From Daphnia carinata (Eukaryota > Arthropoda > Branchiopoda > Diplostraca > Daphniidae), in NCBI RefSeq assembly GCF_022539665.2, contig NC_081331.1, positions 7,905,534-7,969,533 on the forward strand: a DNA stretch of 64,000 nucleotides, read 5' to 3'. Of this stretch, positions 1 through 9,928 are shown one piece after another. The notes beneath the pieces are model-generated. The model saw nothing but the letters and a program-made list of their open reading frames with translations. It was not told the origin of the DNA and searched no databases. Positions within the stretch are counted from its first letter, which is position 1. Each line of letters starts with the position of its first letter. Both the position numbers and the translations under genes were made by a program.

Positions 1-1028
1 TGACGTTTCGAGTTGTAATTGCTTACAGACTCTTGGTACTAGTTCCCAACATTGGGAGGGTACCATACCCAGTCATTGTTCAAGTGCCGCTACGTTAAAG
101 ATGTTCACGCAACTATTATATACCGTGAATGACGACCCCAAACCATGTTGATAACGCTAGCGGGCATTTTCCGTCTTAAACTAATTCTCATTTAAATTCA
201 GTGAAACTATTGCACAATGTAATAAATGAACTGTATTCAGAAAATAGTGATAAACAACATCCAAGGTAATTATAAACAAAACACTTGAGTAAATGTTTAA
301 AATTTTCAATTATTATGTAGCACTCACGAATTAGGGCGTGGCATCACGCACCGTTAATGACATGCAAGAATACTCCATATCACCTTGCGGCCGATTTTGG
401 CACTAGTGCATTCATGCATTGGCTTGGTGCTATTCTAGTTGTGAAGGGAAAGTAAGTTAAAGCTAATGTAGGTTTGTCATTATTTATTTTTTGCATTCAT
501 ATCCAAACGTATAAGTAGCCCTGCATGCAGCTCATCGCGTCTGTTGGGCCATAATACTTTAACAATCACGGTTTCTAAATTTCCGCTTTGGAAAACAATG
601 ACCTTATGCCACATTCCCAGGACTTATCAAGTCTAGTTGATAATGGTTGTTCGTAATTACAATCCATTCAGTTGTCACCATGAATATTCCACAAAGGATT
701 TTTTGAACGTTAGTTACCTTTTGGGTTATGCGTTAAAGATTGAGTCTACATGTTCAGGTATAATACATATGCATATGCATGCAAGTATATACATAAAATA
801 CATATGCAAACGTTGAATAATCAAAGAAGTTTGATGTTTCACGCTAGCGCTGTAGCGTACTGGCGCGCTAGTAATGGTTTCGTTTCGCACACACATTTAT
901 TTCATATTTTAGATTACTCCAAAAGTATAAACTCTACGTAAAGACAAATTCCATTTTCATGTTCCTTGAGTAATTTTTAATCAGAATCATCTATAGTTAT
1001 CTAGATTTAATGCTATTATTTTTTAATA
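1..1028. repeat. Block A, copy 1 (5' truncated by window edge)
   Basis: First of five copies of a repeated flanking block. Position 1 corresponds to 6599 in copy 2, and the two agree nearly base for base apart from rare SNPs and 1-bp indels. The other copies are at about 6278-7625, 25698-27044, 33344-34690 and 58328-59093. I see no coding gene; the short open frames that recur in every copy have no recognisable domains or codon bias. Its beginning, seen in the complete copies, resembles the DNA at about 9140-9380 upstream of a tyrosine-rich gene, so it probably descends from such a promoter-proximal flank. Confidence 0.85.
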
Positions 1029-1759
1029 GGAAAAAATTTTAAGCCCGACAATATAAGCGCGGGCTTATTTTTTAACCCAACTTTATCGTTTTTTACGTTT
1101 TATTAAAAAACTTTGAGTCCCACGAGAACACAATCCTCACAATCGTGATCTCCGTTCAATTCTGCATCGAAACCATGTATTTAAAGCGAAATCTAACATT
1201 TTGTCAAAATTGCTAAGAGAGAAGGCTATAGCCTTCTCACTTTTGTCAAAATCGGAAAAAATCGAAATCTCACGGAATGCGATGAAAATCCCACAGTATA
1301 ACCCTATTTTAACGCGGATTCAGAAAAAACCATTTGTTTTATTTTCAAGTAAGCCGTTTTTGAAATAATCGTAATTTAAAGATAAAGTCGGGCTTATTTT
1401 TTTAAACCCAACTTCCCCGTTTTTTACGTTTTATTAAAACACTATGAGTTCCACGAGAAAACAACCCTCATATTCGTGATGCCCGTTCAATTCTGCATCG
1501 AAACCACGTATTTAAAGCGAAATCTAAAATTTTGCCAAAATTGCAAAAGTGAGAAGGCCTTCTCGCTTTTCCATTTTTCCTCAAATCCTAGATTTCATTA
1601 AAAATACAGTATTCCGATGCGAAATTAATCGCTGATCATGAAAATGGGGTATGTTTTTATATCAGACTTCTATTTTTTGAATTACCCGTAAAAAAACAGA
1701 AAGTCGGGCTTATTAAGTCGGGCATATTTAGTCGGGCTTAAAAATTTTTTCGGTCAGTG
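1029..1759. mobile_element. Mariner-like MITE, block A copy 1
   Basis: The right end reads GTCGGGCTTAAAAA, then TTTTTTCGGTCAGTG followed by TA. The left end reads GGAAAAAATTTTAAGCCCGAC, giving inverted ends of about 20 bp. A CAGTG terminus beside TA is typical of Tc1/mariner elements; the left-most bases of the inverted repeat seem eroded. The interior holds two tandem copies (about 1080-1230 and 1430-1560) of a segment with CGTTTTTTACGTTTTATTA and GTTCAATTCTGCATCGAAACC. There is also a palindromic GAGAAGGCCTTCTC and several GTCGGGCTTATT motifs. No transposase is encoded, so the element is non-autonomous. Superfamily assignment is an inference from the ends. Confidence 0.6.
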
Positions 1760-1897
1760 TATAGACAATTAACTAGAAATGTGACCGGTAGATGGCGATA
1801 GAAGTCAAATAGAAAAAAAAACCCAATATTTTTTATTTTTATTTGGGTAAAACGGATTGCCGTATTGCCATATGTACTCTTGTTTTTGGTTAACGAT

Positions 1898-2577
1898 ATG
1901 GATGCAATTACATTCAATGAGCGATGCCTGGAAGATGACTACTACTACACATTAGTTTGCGATGATTCCTCCAGTGTAAGTTTCGGTCAGATTTGTGCTG
2001 TTTGTTCTTTTTTTTTAGTTCTTTATATTCACTTCATACATAAATAGGTTGACCAAATATTAACCTAATACAAACACAGAGTATTACGTTGTCATCCTGA
2101 TAAGAATCCATATGACAAGTCCACTACTCAGTTTCAAAAACTTCAGGTAAATAGATTCTGCACATTAACCAAGTAATGTGATAGATACAGTTAATTTCTG
2201 GTCATTCCAACAGGAAGCTAAGGAGGTGCTCTGTGACCCAGAAAAGCGAAATGATTATGGCAGATGGAAAACAAGTGGAATAACAATTTCATACAAGCAA
2301 TGGATTGTCATAAATAAACGATCTACTGCCGTAAGTATTATATGTGCAACATCAGGATGTCTTTCTATGTAGGTTTAAAGTAAAATAGATTGAAATATTA
2401 AAATTAACACAGGTTCTCCACTGGGCCATACCAAAACATGAACAAAAAATGCTACGATCAAGCAGTAGCAAGTCAGAGATAATAAAACTGAAACAAAGTA
2501 AGCTTTCACCTAAAATTGGTTCACAATATTGTTCATACAATTCCATCCTAGAAAAGTTTAGGAACTATGAAATATGA
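1898..2577 (+). pseudogene. DNAJC12-like J-domain cochaperone relic, four exons
   Basis: Four exons with GT-AG borders are readable: 1898-1975, 2048-2146, 2214-2330 and 2413-2577. The product begins MDAITFNE, has an acidic YYYTL stretch and the HPD signature (CHPDKNPYD), then [17 protein letters not shown]. It ends in ILEKFRNYEI, almost the same C-terminus as vertebrate DNAJC12. DNAJC12 is a small type III HSP40 that supports folding of aromatic amino acid hydroxylases (known for the family). An in-frame TAA at 2066-2068 lies in helix I/II of the J domain, before HPD, at a position where the family has Glu. No splice choice I could find removes it, so the copy should be null. A poly(A) signal AATAAA lies at 2669-2674. 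The same stop is present in the second copy at 27919. Confidence 0.85.
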
Positions 2578-3071
2578 AAAAGAAAATCTTTGAACATCTG
2601 AATTTATTTTACTAGTGTATTCAATATTGACTGTTGCAGTTGTGTAATATTAACTCGATGAAAAGCTGAATAAAATATGTGCATATAAAGCAAGCATCTT
2701 TCGAACCGTTCGGTCATTAAGTTGAATGCTACTTAAATGGGTTCCAATCGACATTACTTGTGTATTCTCGATCAGGCACTGGCATTTAAAGATGCACTTC
2801 TAGTTCTTCAAATGCTAATGCCCAACTAATCTCACCAAAGAAATACAATTGAAGTAGGTCAGTTTACTTTGTTCAACAACTTAGCCAGCTCCAGCGCCAA
2901 AGAAGTAAAATTAGGCGCAATTGTAGCTCGCATTGCCGACAGACAAATTAATCACCTACTGAATACTACTGGAACGGATCTTTATTTCTAGGGTTCTTAT
3001 AATTGCCAATGATTAAAGTTACATGAGAAACTAGCACAATGCGCAAGAGAAGCTAAAACACGTTTCTTGAA
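2578..3071. other. Intergenic, no gene recognised
   Basis: Contains the AATAAA of the DNAJC12 relic near its left end and the 3' flank of the VDAC fragment at its right end. I see no coding sequence or repeat structure in between. Confidence 0.6.
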
Positions 3072-3390
3072 TTAGGCTTCCAATTCCAGCGCCATACCAA
3101 TTTTGTGACCTCCTTGGTTGAAGTTTTTCAGATCAACCATTGACGATAGGGTAATGGTAACACCTGAATACGAAAAAGAATAAGCCTCAATATGATTTAA
3201 CTTTCAGTTACAACGTACCCTGGCGGAGTTTTTGCTGATAGCCAAGGCCAAGCTGGGAAGCGTTATTGATCTTGGCGCGGACTGCACTGTCGTTATCTAA
3301 CTGGTACTTGCAACCAATACCGAATCGGGTGGCATTTGAACCGGCAGTCCAGGCAAGTTGGACACCTGTTTCTAGATTAGCCCGAGTACT
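3072..3390 (-). pseudogene. VDAC/mitochondrial porin C-terminal fragment
   Basis: Two minus-strand exons encode the last strands of a voltage-dependent anion channel. The last exon (3072-3163) encodes VTITLSSMVDLKNFNQ, then GGHKIGMALELEA and a stop. The preceding exon (3219 to about 3390) encodes [19 protein letters not shown] and [18 protein letters not shown]. The 55-bp intron has a GTACGT donor and a TTCAG acceptor, and the phase joins as QG-VT. VDAC is the main beta-barrel channel of the mitochondrial outer membrane. Homology stops at about 3390, where it runs directly into tyrosine-rich repeat coding sequence on the opposite strand. The N-terminal three quarters of the gene are absent, so this is a truncated relic left by a rearrangement. 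Confidence 0.88.
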
Positions 3391-4568
3391 ACCCTGCACC
3401 GAGCTATTACACAGAGGCGCCAGTGTATTATTAGACAACAACGTACGCCACTCAAAGCTACTACACCGAAGCTCCCGCCTACTATACCACAAAGGCCCCT
3501 GAGTATTACACCACAACCTACGCTTCTCCGTCTTACTACACTGAGGCCTCAAAATATTACTCAGCTCCGAGCTACACAACAACTGTGTCGTACTACACCA
3601 CGACAGAGGCGCCCAAGTACTACGTGGCTCCAACATACTACCCCGTAGCTGGCCCGTCTTACTATGCTGAGCCTGCATACTACGCTGAAGCCCCGAAGTC
3701 TTACGCTGCTCTAAGTTACTACCCAACGACTGCTCCTTCGTACTACGTGGAACCTAGCTACTACACCACAACTTATGCTGCCCCGTCTTACCACACAGAG
3801 GCTCCTCAATACTACACCACGAAGGCTGCTGAATACTATACCACGACTTACGCCGCTCCAGCCTATTACAGTGAGGCTCCTCAGTACTACACTACAAAGG
3901 CTCCCGAGTACACAACATATGCTGCGCCAAGCTACTATACCGAGCCTCCCATGTACTACACCACAACGTACGCCGCTCCAGCTTACTACACCGAAGCTAC
4001 CAAGTATTACTCAGCCCCAAGCTACTACCCGACTGAGGCGCCACAATACACCACCACGTATGCTGCTCCAGTTTATTACACCGAAGCTCCTGAATACTAC
4101 ACCACAAAGGCTCCTGAATACTACACGACTAAAGCCCCGGAGTATTACACACAGAAGGCTGAATACTACACCACAACGTACACTGCCCCGGCTTACTACA
4201 CTGCAGCTCCCAAGTATTACCAGACTGAGGCTCCGCAATACTACACTACAAAGGCTCCTGAATACTACACCACAACGTATGCTGCTCCGAGCTACTATTC
4301 CGAAACCCCCAAGTACTACGCCACTACCTACGCTGCCCCGGCTTATTACACCGAGGCTCCGCAATACTACACCACCAAGGCTGTTGAATACTACATGACG
4401 AAAGCCTCGGAGTACTACATCAAGAAAGCAGAATACTACACCACAACTTACGCAGCTCCATCTTACTTCACTGAGGCTCCCCAATACTATACTACAACGG
4501 CCCCCGAGTACTACACCACACCGTATGCTGCACCAAGCTATTACACTGAGCGTCCCAGGTATTATTAA
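3390..4568 (+). pseudogene. Tyrosine-rich YYT repeat protein Y1, long open frame without start
   Basis: One frame is open from just after TAG 3432-3434 to the TAA at 4566-4568, about 377 codons. It is made almost wholly of variants of [25 protein letters not shown] and YYSAPSYY, and is rich in Tyr, Thr, Ala and Pro. The same repeat continues in frame upstream of the TAG until it meets the VDAC fragment near 3390. There is no ATG-led signal peptide or promoter in front. Related copies (Y3) begin with a hydrophobic leader, which suggests a secreted structural, cuticle-like or extracellular-matrix-like protein; that role is inference, and I do not recognise a named family. The long open frame suggests recent truncation, or that this is the 3' exon of a gene whose 5' part has been replaced. 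Confidence 0.7.
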
Positions 4569-5072
4569 TCGTAAAAATACGTTGTCCGTCAAGCTCAATA
4601 GTTAAAAATAATTAGATCTTGTTTTATTATTGGCTGCCCTCGTTCCAAAATGAGTATTTTCCTGCATTGTGTTTATGCAATAACTAGTCGCCCCATACGC
4701 ATTTGGTTTATACCTGAAATATTGAATACAGCTATTATGTCGTTACTCAATCTACGTGTTTTTAGTTTTAATTACATAAAGCGGATGAAGGCGATTTTAA
4801 TTAGTGTTCGTACAACATCGTAATTTCTGAACAGACTTGTGCATTATGACCTTTGTGGGAAATATATCATGGTTCTTCGTAAAATTGCAATGAATTTATT
4901 TATACAGTCGCTTAGCACAAAGTCGCATTTATTCATTGCGTTAGTCCACAAGCATTGTTGAGTTGTGGACTAACTTCCACAAGTTGTTGTGTTTAAAATG
5001 TATTTATCTTTCGCTATTTAATTGAATAGCAAAATGAAATGTAAATATTTTTTCCAGTTTGCATTTACACAG
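4569..5072 (+). other. 3' flank of YYT gene Y1
   Basis: No coding gene. The stretch from about 4615 to 5068 aligns with about 8753-9140, downstream of YYT relic Y2; shared words include CCCTCGTTCCAA, ATTACATAAAGCGGATGAAGG and TTTTTTTTCCAGTTTGCATT. It is therefore the conserved 3' flank/UTR of this gene family, and an LTR element has inserted into it at its right end. Confidence 0.6.
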
Positions 5073-6275
5073 TGTTGCAATTATTGCCCTCTTTTGTCTG
5101 TCATGTGTTCCAAGTGCTGCCATCTGTCCCCAACTTTGTTACTTCACTTCCTTTTCCATAGAGGTCAGGTCGAACGGGAGTCGACCTCAGGCCTCTCTTT
5201 CACTTACTCTGGGACTCGGGATTTGGCCCGAGATCCGACAGGACGTTAAGAGGGGGCTCTGCCGTTGGCTGGCCGCCCTCGCGTTAGTCCTTAAGAAGGA
5301 GCTTTGCTGGATTGCTGGCTTCCCTTCGCGACGTGAGTGTAAATTAGTATATGTGTTGTAAGTATTGTGTGTATAATTGTGTTGAATGCCTTGTTGTATG
5401 TGTGTGTATGAATTGTGTTGAATGGCTTTGTTGAATGTCTGTGTTATAGTGTCGTGTACGTGTCTTGAATAATGTGTTTTGTATGTATAAATGTGTCAGT
5501 TTGTTGGTATAAATGAAGAAACTGTAACATTTGGTGTCAGAAGAGGGATCTCAACAGGCCATCGAACGACTTTTACAAAGTCGCCTACATGGCCGAACAT
5601 ATGAACCTACAGGACCCGCGTGCCGCGTGCGTGGAGACAATTTCGACTTGCCTTGGCGCCGCCATCTTGGTCTACCCCTTTGAGAATGCTGTCTGGAAGT
5701 AGTAGTTGCTGACATCGGACGAAAGAAGTCCAGAAGGTGATCGAGTTGCAACGTTCAACAACAGAACCTGTTAGCGATCACCTTGGGAACCTTGAAGAGG
5801 ACACTTTTCCCGAATTTTTCGTGTATGATTTCGAAGTTTTCAAAATGTTATATTTTTGTATCATTGGCAAACTTCGAGTCAGGAAAGGCCGACTGTTACA
5901 ACTATTGCCCTCTTTCGTCTGTTGTATTTTGATTTGTGCTGCCATCTTGTGTTTGACGTCATAACCATGTTTGTCACCCTTCCACCCCTAGAGGTCATGT
6001 CGAACCTAGTCGACCTCTGGCCTCTGTTTTATTCAGTCTGGGACTCGGGATTTGGCCCGACGTCCGACAGGACGTAAAGAGGGGCTCTGCCGTTGGCTGG
6101 CCGCCCTCGTGTAAGTCCTTAAGAAGGAGCTTTGCTGGAAAGCTGGCTTCCCTTCGCGATTGTATTGTTGTATATAGTATTATGTGTATGTATTATGTCA
6201 TTTGATATTTTGTATGTCGGTGTTTTGTGTAATGTCCCTGTGTAATTGTGTGCCTAAATGAAGCAAACTACAACA
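5073..6275. mobile_element. Eroded, internally deleted LTR retrotransposon
   Basis: Two diverged direct repeats, 5073-5529 and 5894-6275, both start TGTT and end AACA. They share segments such as GGGACTCGGGATTTGGCCCGA and CTCTGCCGTTGGCTGGCCGC. The first is followed at once by TTTGGTGTCAGAAGAGGG, a typical primer-binding-site position. The second is preceded by a purine-rich AGGAAAGG. A 4-bp target duplication ACAG flanks the element (5069-5072 and 6276-6279). The related uninterrupted sequence at about 9140 (TTTACAACGCTAATGGC) supports the insertion. The interior is only 364 bp and has no gag or pol, so this is a deletion derivative of TRIM type. LTR divergence and unequal LTR length show it is old. 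Confidence 0.82.
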
Positions 6276-6277
6276 AC

Positions 6278-7625
6278 AGCTAATGGCTATTTCCTCATTT
6301 CGCCCTTAGATTTTTATATGTTAAGGAAATGCTTAAATATTCGGCAGAGATAGGAGTTTCGGTTTGACAGTTTTTATTTTAATTATTGAAAAAATAGCCA
6401 AAAAGGTTGCGCTAAGCACTTGACTGACATACTAGTATCCTCCAGACCTGCCCCGATGGAGATCATATTGCTGTACTATATGATCCCCATCTCGCATCAG
6501 CTGATAGCTCTTACATCTCTATTCAGTTCTGCATTGGAATGGGGGCCAATGATTGGTGGACCAATCATTGTGGGTGCCATCATCATCATACCAACGCTTG
6601 ACGTTTCGAGTTGTAATTGCTTACAGACTCTTGGTACTAGTTCCCAACATTGGGAGGGTACCATACCCAGTCATTGTTCAAGTGCCGCTACGTTAAAGAT
6701 GTTCACGCAACTATTATATACCGTGAATGACGACCCCAAACCATGTTGATAACGCTAGCGGGCATTTTCCGTCTTAAACTAATTCTCATTTAAATTCAGT
6801 GAAACTATTGCACAATGTAATAAATGAACTGTATTCAGAAAATAGTGATAAACAACATCCAAGGTAATTATAAACAAAACACTTGAGTAAATGTTTAAAA
6901 TTTTCAATTATTATGTAGCACTCACGAATTAGGGCGTGGCATCCGCACCGTTAATGACATGCAAGAATACTCCATATCACCTTGCGGCCGATTTTGGCAC
7001 TAGTGCATTCATGCATTGGCTTGGTGCTATTCTAGTTGTGAAGGGAAAGTAAGTTAAAGCTAATGTAGGTTTGTCATTATTTATTTTTTGCATTCATATC
7101 CAAACGTATAAGTAGCCCTGCATGCAGCTCATCGCGTCTGTTGGGCCATAATACTTTAACAATCACGGTTTCTAAATTTCCGCTTTGGAAAACAATGACC
7201 TTATGCCACATTCCCAGGACTTATCAAGTCTAGTTGATAATGGTTGTTCGTAATTACAATCCATTCAGTTGTCACCATGAATATTCCACAAAGGATTTTT
7301 TGAACGTTAGTTACCTTTTGGGTTATGCGTTAAAGATTGAGTCTACATGTTCAGGTATAATACATATGCATATGCATGCAAGTATATACATAAAATACAT
7401 ATGCAAACGTTGAATAATCAAAGAAGTTTGATGTTTCACGCTAGCGCTGTAGCGTACTGGCGCGCTAGTAATGGTTTCGTTTCGCACACACATTTATTTC
7501 ATATTTTAGATTACTCCAAAAGTATAAACTCTACGTAAAGACAAATTCCATTTTCATGTTCCTTGAGTAATTTTTAATCAGAATCATCTATAGTTATCTA
7601 GATTCAATGCTATTATTTTTTAATA
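6278..7625. repeat. Block A, copy 2; left end of unit U1
   Basis: Complete copy of block A starting GCTAATGGCTATTTCC. Its first 250 bp match about 9140-9390 at lower identity, including the inverted motif around ATCATATTGCTGTAC/ATATGATCCCCAT. The stretch contains no recognisable gene. It is joined on the left to the LTR element within the 3' flank of a YYT gene, which is probably the ancestral neighbour of block A. Confidence 0.8.
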
Positions 7626-8185
7626 GGAAAAAATTTTAAGCCCGACAATATAAGCGCGGGCTTATTTTTTAACCCAACTTTACCGTTTTTTACGTTTTAT
7701 TAAAAAACTTTGAGTCCCACGAGAACACAATCCTCACAATCGTGATCCCCGTTCAATTCTGCATCGAAACCATGTATTTAAAGCGAAATCTAACATTTTG
7801 TCAAAATTGCTAAGAGAGAAGGCCTTCTCACTTTTGTCAAAATCGGAAAAAATCGAAATCTCTCGGAATGCGATGAAAATCCCACAGTATAACCCTATTT
7901 TAACGCGGATTCAGAAAAAACCATTTGTTTTATTTTCAAGTAAGCCGTTTTTGAAATAATCGTAATTTAAAGATAAAGTCGGGCTTATTTTTTTAAACCC
8001 AACTTCCCCGTTTTTTACGTTTTATTAAAACACTATGAGTTCCACGAGAAAACAACCCTCATATTCGTGATGCCCGTTCAATTCTGCATCGAAACCACGT
8101 ATTTAAAGCGAAATCTAAAATTTTGCCAAAATTGCAAAAGTGAGAAGGCCTTCTCGCTTTTCCATTTTTCCTCAAATCCTAGATT
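7626..8185. mobile_element. Mariner-like MITE, block A copy 2, right end lost
   Basis: Same element as 1029-1759, but the sequence leaves the MITE after TCAAATCCTAGATT and enters YYT repeat DNA. The right inverted end and everything behind it (including DNAJC12) are missing here, so a recombination breakpoint lies inside the MITE. Confidence 0.65.
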
Positions 8186-8215
8186 ATGTGTGTATTACTA
8201 TTATCCTAGATTATT

Positions 8216-8720
8216 ATTGTATGCTGCACCAAGCTACTATGCAGAAGCCCCGAAGTACTACACTACCACCTACGCCGCTCCTTCTTATTACACTGAGGCT
8301 TCGCAGTACTACGCTACAAAGGCTACCGAGTACAGAACAACGTATGCTTCGCCAAATTACTATACCGAGCCCACCAAGAACTATTCTACTACTTATGCTG
8401 CTCCGGTTTACTACACCGAAGCTCCACACTACTACAGCACAAAGACCGCTGAATACTAGACTACTGCTGCTCCAGAGTATTACACGAAGAAAACTGAGTA
8501 TTGTACAACCACTTACGCAGCTCCAGCTTACTACACTGAGGCCCCCATGTATTACAAGACTGGGGCCCCTCAATACTACACTACAAAGGCGTCCGAGAAC
8601 TAGACCATAACGTATGCCGCACCAATTTATTACACTGAAGCTCCAGCATACTACACAACAACCTATGCCAGTCCTAGCTACTACACCGAGGCACAGGAGT
8701 ACTATTCAGCTCCAACGTCG
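8216..8720 (+). pseudogene. YYT repeat protein fragment Y2
   Basis: Encodes YAAPSYYAEAPKYYTTTYAAP and further units of the tyrosine-rich repeat. Two in-frame TAG codons (8457-8459 and 8601-8603) interrupt it, and it has neither a leader nor a start codon of its own. The upstream reading comes from the MITE and is not original. The 3' flank to about 9140 matches the flank of Y1 and carries AATAAA near 8842. This is a broken fragment of a secreted-type repeat protein. Confidence 0.75.
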
Positions 8721-8739
8721 TCCATCATGTTCGATGATA

Positions 8740-9805
8740 GGAGAATTAGATTTTGTTTTATTTGCAGTCCTCGTTCCAAGATGAATATTTCCCTGCCGTG
8801 TATTTATGCATTAACTAGTCTAAACGAATGTGATTTATAAATAAAATGTTGAATACAGCTATAATGTCGTTGCCGAATCTATTTGTTTTTAGTCTTTATT
8901 ACATAAAGCGGATGAAGGCGTTTTTAGTATGTGTTTGTACAACATTGTAATTGCTGAACACAGTATACAATTGGTATTTATAGATATGCTCGCAATTTAT
9001 ATATTCAGTTGAGTCGCATTGATTCGTTATGTTAGCCCTACGGCATTGTGTAGTTGATGTGGTTAAAATCCATTTATCTTTCCGTTGGTAGTTCAATATA
9101 GCAGAATGAAATGTGATTTTTTTTTCAGTTTGCATTTACAACGCTAATGGCTATTTCCTAGTTTCAATCTGAAAATGCCTATGTTAAGGTAATGCTCAAA
9201 TATTCGGCAGAGATAGAAGTTTCGGTTTGCCAGTTTTGATTTTAGTTATTAGGAAAATAGTAAAAATGGTTGCGCAAAGCACTTGACTGACATGCTAGTA
9301 TCCTCCAGAACTGTCACGATCTTGGCCCGGATCATATTGCTGTACCATATGATCCCCATCGTGACATCAGCTGAAAGTAGCAGTAAATAGTACTAGTAAA
9401 TACATATACACACCTTTGCAACAATGCTGGACGTAACAAAGTTCATTTTGTAAGAAATAAAATAGAAATATTGACTCTACTGTTGAAACGTTTGAAAATT
9501 TTTAAACAACAGGTGCCTTCTTTTCAGTTGGTTCTAAGATCTGGAGAAAAAATCGTGATCAGGTATGAAATAATTTCATAATTGCCAGTACGACATCTGG
9601 ATCCACATTAGTTTTTGCTTGGTGCTTCATTCAATGGAATAACAATAGTTCATTGGGATGGGGAAGATAATTATATTTTTGTTCGATATTTGAAAATACA
9701 TACGATAGGTGCGGTGACAGGTAGGGTAGGAATAGTGGTTGTTATGTCAGGATGAACAGATGGATTGTTTGGGCTCAAAAGAAGAATCAGGATGATAGGA
9801 AACCG
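8740..9805 (+). other. 3' flank of Y2 and 5' flank of Y3
   Basis: No gene. The left part (to about 9140) is the conserved 3' flank of YYT genes. From about 9140 to 9390 it is a diverged relative of the start of block A. The rest is AT-rich DNA leading to the Y3 promoter. Confidence 0.55.
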
Positions 9806-9812
9806 TATAAAA
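9806..9812 (+). promoter_or_regulatory. TATA box of YYT gene Y3
   Basis: TATAAAA lies about 120 bp before the first ATG (9929) of a gene whose splice structure and leader peptide are readable, a reasonable distance for a core promoter plus a short 5' UTR. The assignment is positional; no start-site data are available. Confidence 0.5.
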
Positions 9813-9928
9813 CGAGGTCAAATCGACGGTAGAGGTTAGCCGAGTGAGCAGCTCTGACACTGTGTACTACTAGCAGTCTTTCAAATACCAATACCAGAGT
9901 TAGTGTGTTACAGTTCCGACCTGCAATC

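Noticed and set aside
750-941. 63-codon frame repeated in four block A copies
   Set aside because: Recurrence only reflects duplication; no domain, no leader and no codon bias; it lies in flanking DNA.
4011-4598. 195-codon antisense frame over the YYT repeat, and a 207-codon frame in another plus frame (3775-4398)
   Set aside because: Both are by-products of a repeated codon pattern (TAC TAC ACC ACA). The frame giving regular YYT units and shared with the leader-bearing copies is the real one.
6420-6749. 109-codon frame in block A (copies also at 33484 and, shortened, elsewhere)
   Set aside because: A 1-bp G insertion breaks it in the copies at 25837 and 58469, and the related older sequence near 9290 does not keep it. 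Not conserved as coding.
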